Source: Bacillota bacterium (GTDB taxonomy: Bacteria; Bacillota; Clostridia; Christensenellales; UMGS416). From it: a stretch of DNA of 8,655 nucleotides. The stretch spans positions 1 through 8,655 of the forward strand of contig JAEYRA010000200.1 in the NCBI GenBank assembly GCA_023409755.1. Reading direction: 5' to 3'. The notes beneath the pieces were generated by a model, which saw only the letters and a list, made by a program, of their open reading frames with translations, did not search any database and was not told the origin of the DNA. This document shows positions 7,200 to 8,655 of this stretch, in pieces; position 1 is the stretch's first letter, and each line of letters opens with the position of its first letter. A program made the translations under genes and the position numbers.

Positions 7200-7266
7200 C
7201 CGTATGAGGTTTGGCCGAAAAAAGGGTAGACTACCCCTTCAGTTGGCCAGAACCCTCATCATACGG
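7200..7266 (-). promoter_or_regulatory. Long leader hairpin enclosing the end of the upstream ORF
   Basis: All 17 nt of the right arm (7216-7200) can pair with 7266-7245, leaving three small bulges on the left arm. The paired blocks are CCGTATGA with TCATACGG and TGGCC with GGCCA. The left arm lies inside the upstream ORF, so a ribosome translating or stalled there would prevent this pairing. The T1 hairpin is nested in its apex. Confidence 0.65.
7218..7239 (-). terminator. Terminator-like hairpin T1 just after the upstream ORF
   Basis: On the minus strand GGGTA (7236-7232) and TACCC (7228-7224) form a stem with a GTC loop. Three more pairs (A-T, A-T and a G-T wobble) extend it into the run of six T at 7223-7218. 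The hairpin starts at the last base of the upstream ORF stop codon. The stem is short (8 bp), so termination may be partial. Confidence 0.55.
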
Positions 7267-7280
7267 TCAGAAGCGTGCAT
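7239..7280 (-). CDS. Upstream ORF / leader peptide MHASDRMMRVLAN
   Basis: A 13-codon ORF with its own Shine-Dalgarno sequence, GAGGAG (7296-7291), 10 nt before the ATG at 7280, ending with TGA at 7241-7239. It lies about 25 nt after the predicted transcription start and 160 nt ahead of the ABC-F gene. Its second half forms the left arm of the long leader hairpin, and its stop abuts hairpin T1. Position and structure indicate a regulatory peptide whose translation status controls downstream transcription, as known for inducible erm and several ABC-F genes. It contains no stalling motif I recognise (no IFVI and no clean Arg-x-Arg), so the inducing signal is unknown. Confidence 0.6.
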   Translation of the reverse strand: MHASDRMMRVLAN

Positions 7281-7312
7281 GCTGTTGTTACTCCTCGTGC
7301 AAGATTGGCTTG

Positions 7313-7341
7313 AGTGTACCACAAGTACCCGGCTATGGCAA
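7313..7341 (-). promoter_or_regulatory. Sigma-A promoter of the ABC-F/GNAT operon
   Basis: On the minus strand the -35 is TTGCCA (7341-7336, 5 of 6 consensus), the spacer is exactly 17 bp, and the -10 is TACACT (7318-7313, 4 of 6) with an upstream TG in extended -10 position (TGGTACACT). Predicted start is near 7306. It lies 8 bp after the stop codon of the HTH gene, giving the ABC-F operon its own promoter. Confidence 0.7.
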
Positions 7342-7349
7342 GAGCGAAC

Positions 7350-7619
7350 TCAATCGCCATTGTTGGCCTTGAGGATCTTCTTGATGCTGTCGGTCGTCAG
7401 GCAATACTCCCGTGCCAGCGCGTCCACCGGGGAGCCCTCCCTGTGCTGCTGCACGATGCGGTGGTTGCGCTGCTCGTAGTGCCGGCGGGAGCCGCTGACC
7501 GCGCCCCAGCGGGCCTTTTGGTTGGAGCTGGGCACATAGATGAGCTCCCCTTGGGCGAACTTCTGCAGCTCGCAGAGCAAATCCTGCGGCAAAAACGCCT
7601 TCGCGTTGCGATATTTCAT
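7350..7619 (-). CDS. Small helix-turn-helix protein, CD3324/Mor-like family
   Basis: An 89-residue protein resembling the CD3324-type small HTH proteins of Clostridia, which are related to the Mor/C activator fold. Visible family features are the start MKYRNAKAFLPQDLLCELQKF, then GELIYVP (24-30), RWGAVSGSRRHYEQRN (37-52), and a C-terminal helix-turn-helix, VDALAREYCLTTDSIKKIL (65-83). The basic, tryptophan-containing middle and the HTH suggest DNA binding; targets and role are unknown for most members. The ATG at 7619 has AAGGAG 5 nt upstream. No promoter is evident between the hairpin at 7656-7682 and this gene, so it may be read from the promoter at 7851-7879 through that hairpin. The ABC-F operon promoter begins 8 bp after its stop. 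Confidence 0.8.
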   Translation of the reverse strand: MKYRNAKAFLPQDLLCELQKFAQGELIYVPSSNQKARWGAVSGSRRHYEQRNHRIVQQHREGSPVDALAREYCLTTDSIKKILKANNGD

Positions 7620-7655
7620 ACTCTCTCCTTGAAACGAAGTCCAATCAAGTGCAGC

Positions 7656-7682
7656 AAAGCCGCAGGAGAACCCTGCGGCTTT
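7656..7682 (-). terminator. Perfect 11-bp GC-rich hairpin upstream of the HTH gene
   Basis: AAAGCCGCAGG (7656-7666) and CCTGCGGCTTT (7672-7682) are perfect inverted repeats around a 5-nt loop. The shape is that of a Rho-independent terminator, but the T-run is only TTT on either strand. On the minus strand it lies about 190 nt after the promoter at 7851-7879 and 37 bp before the HTH start, so it could be a terminator of a short transcript or an attenuator of the HTH gene. Confidence 0.6.
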
Positions 7683-7720
7683 GGGTATCCTGTATACGGC
7701 AACGACCGCGACGGCAGGGC

Positions 7721-7736
7721 AGGGACTGCTGTCCCT
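7721..7736. repeat. Short inverted repeat AGGGAC-TGCT-GTCCCT
   Basis: A perfect 6-bp stem with a 4-nt loop, located between the 11-codon ORF and the GC-rich hairpin. It adds a stable stem-loop to the proposed short transcript from this region. No protein assignment is made. Confidence 0.45.
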
Positions 7737-7767
7737 CCCGCACGCCGCGCTCGCTGCCTATGCAGTT

Positions 7768-7803
7768 TTAGAGGCTGCCCACCTCAAAATTACGGATCTT
7801 CAC
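7768..7803 (-). pseudogene. 11-codon ORF with ribosome binding site: leader peptide or 5' remnant of a lost gene
   Basis: GTG at 7803 preceded by AAAGGGG at 8 nt spacing encodes MKIRNFEVGSL and then stops (TAA at 7770-7768). The start resembles the first strand of metallo-beta-lactamase-fold hydrolases, which often begin MKI..VG.L.TNCY, and Asn-Cys follows directly after the stop in the same frame. No further similarity follows. This fits either the 5' end of a gene whose body was deleted or a short leader peptide. The similarity is judged by eye over few residues, so it is weak. Confidence 0.35.
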
Positions 7804-7824
7804 TTGATCAACCCCTTTCAAAGA

Positions 7825-7850
7825 GATTTGCAAATCCGGATTGCGCAATC
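7825..7850. promoter_or_regulatory. Two tandem 12-bp palindromes, probable repressor operators
   Basis: GATTTGCAAATC (7825-7836) and GATTGCGCAATC (7839-7850) are each perfect palindromes sharing GATT-N4-AATC, with centres 14 bp apart. The second touches the -10 box (7851-7856, minus strand), so the pair covers the predicted start and initially transcribed region. That is a classic site for a dimeric repressor. Having no loop, they are better explained as DNA sites than as RNA hairpins. Confidence 0.65.
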
Positions 7851-7879
7851 ATTGTACCGCGATTGCAGCCGGCCTGCAA
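7851..7879 (-). promoter_or_regulatory. Promoter upstream of the HTH gene region
   Basis: On the minus strand the -10 is TACAAT (7856-7851, 5 of 6 consensus), with a 17-bp spacer and the weaker -35 TTGCAG (7879-7874, 3 of 6). The predicted start near 7844 falls inside the first palindrome. A weak -35 with an adjacent operator suggests regulated expression. Confidence 0.6.
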
Positions 7880-7912
7880 GGGAAAAAACGCTTTAACAAC
7901 AGGTTGCCGGGT

Positions 7913-8647
7913 TCAGTCTTCGGTACCCCCTGGCTCAGTGCCCTCATCATCGGGCTCGTCGTCGCCCTCCAGCGCGAAGATGCGCTCATAGAGCTGGTCG
8001 CGGGTCACGTCGTTGAGGGCATCGATGTTCTTGGTCAGCGCCTCGCGGTAGTAGGCCAGCGCGTCCTCCACGCGGCCCTCGTGCTCGGCCACCAAGCCCA
8101 GGTGGTAGCACACGTCGGAGATGTGCTTGACGGCGTAGGCGCGCTCGCAATACTCCTTGGCCTTGTCCCACTCACCCATCTGCAGGTACATTTGCCCGGT
8201 GTTGTCGAGAATAACCGGGTCGTCGGGCTCATACTCCACCGCCTCCAGGTTGTAGGGCTCGGCCTTCTCGTAGAGCCTTGCGGCGGTGTAAACGTAGCCC
8301 AGCGTCTGGTAGACCCGCAGGCTCTTAAAGTTGCTGTGGATGTCTTCCAGAGCAATGAGGGCCTTTTGGGTATCCCCCAGCTTGAAGTAGGCCATGGCGC
8401 GGTTCATGCGGATCATGGCGCGAAGGTTATCCTTGCAGCCACGGTCCTTCAGCGCCAGGTCAAACTGGGCGATGGCACCTTCAAAATCGCCGCGTTTTAG
8501 AAGCAGCACGCCATAGGTGCCCTCCCGTGCGGGGGGCATGGGGCCGAACTTGTGCGCCCGGCGGTACCACTGCTCGGCCTTCTCCAGCTTGCCGCGGCTG
8601 TGGTTGTAGTAGCCAAAGAAACTGACGAAATTGGAAATGATGGACAT
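7913..8647 (-). CDS. Tetratricopeptide-repeat protein
   Basis: A 244-residue protein made almost entirely of TPR helices, which form a curved scaffold for protein-protein contacts. I count about six repeats, at roughly residues 11-36, 41-70, 78-105, 111-140, 144-173 and 177-206. Typical repeat signatures are KLEKAEQWYRRAHKFG, GDFEGAIAQFDLAL and GRVEDALAYYREAL. The C-terminus (227-244) is strongly acidic (GDDEPDDEGTEPGGTED) and probably unstructured. There is no catalytic domain and no clear signal peptide, so the function is unknown. The first ATG is at 8647, but AGGG lies directly against it, too close for a normal ribosome binding site, and the frame remains open to the window edge at 8655; the true start may lie outside. 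The stop is followed by a T-run near 7889-7884 without a good stem. Confidence 0.8.
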   Translation of the reverse strand: MSIISNFVSFFGYYNHSRGKLEKAEQWYRRAHKFGPMPPAREGTYGVLLLKRGDFEGAIAQFDLALKDRGCKDNLRAMIRMNRAMAYFKLGDTQKALIALEDIHSNFKSLRVYQTLGYVYTAARLYEKAEPYNLEAVEYEPDDPVILDNTGQMYLQMGEWDKAKEYCERAYAVKHISDVCYHLGLVAEHEGRVEDALAYYREALTKNIDALNDVTRDQLYERIFALEGDDEPDDEGTEPGGTED

Positions 8648-8655
8648 CCCTAACG

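Noticed and set aside
6034..7479. 481-codon plus-strand open frame opposite the ABC-F gene
   Set aside because: It is the antisense shadow of a clear ABC-F coding region and has no recognisable domain or ribosome binding site.
7884..7912. Terminator for the TPR gene
   Set aside because: A six-T run is present after the stop, but the preceding inverted repeat (CAAC/GTTG) is only 4 bp, too weak to call.

Overview
The window looks like chromosomal DNA of a GC-rich, endospore-forming member of the Firmicutes, most likely class Clostridia. The main evidence is a complete spoIIA sporulation operon. A CD3324-type small helix-turn-helix protein and strong AGGAGG-type ribosome binding sites agree with this. 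I cannot name the genus from sequence alone. I see no rRNA, tRNA, CRISPR array, insertion sequence or phage gene.

Layout. Positions 1-360 hold no gene I can support, only a strong hairpin behind sigF. Positions 361-1881 (minus strand) carry spoIIAA-spoIIAB-sigF: anti-anti-sigma factor, anti-sigma kinase and the first forespore sigma factor, packed with a 4-bp overlap and a 1-bp gap. A 427-bp divergent intergenic region follows. Positions 2309-4843 (plus strand) encode a class A penicillin-binding protein (bifunctional peptidoglycan synthase). It probably starts at a TTG codon and ends at a hairpin terminator shared with the convergent gene downstream.

Positions 4876-7318 (minus strand) form a regulated two-gene unit: an ABC-F ATPase followed 18 bp later by a GNAT acetyltransferase resembling aminoglycoside 6'-N-acetyltransferases. 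The ABC-F gene has a leader of about 225 nt with its own promoter, a 13-codon upstream ORF with a Shine-Dalgarno sequence, a long hairpin that buries the second half of that ORF, and two terminator-like hairpins. The second of these ends only 18 nt before the ABC-F start codon. This is the architecture of ribosome-mediated attenuation used by antibiotic-inducible ABC-F genes, and it is the most interesting system in the window.

Positions 7350-7619 (minus strand) encode the CD3324-like DNA-binding protein. Upstream of it (7656-7879) is a compact unit: a promoter with two tandem perfect 12-bp palindromes directly after its -10 box, an 11-codon ORF, and a GC-rich hairpin. It could be a small RNA gene, a leader of the HTH gene, or the remains of a deleted gene. 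Positions 7913-8647 (minus strand) encode a tetratricopeptide-repeat protein with an acidic tail, whose true start may lie beyond the window edge.

Working together: the spoIIA genes control forespore sigma-F, and the penicillin-binding protein builds cell wall. The ABC-F/GNAT pair probably responds to, or protects against, translation-targeting compounds.
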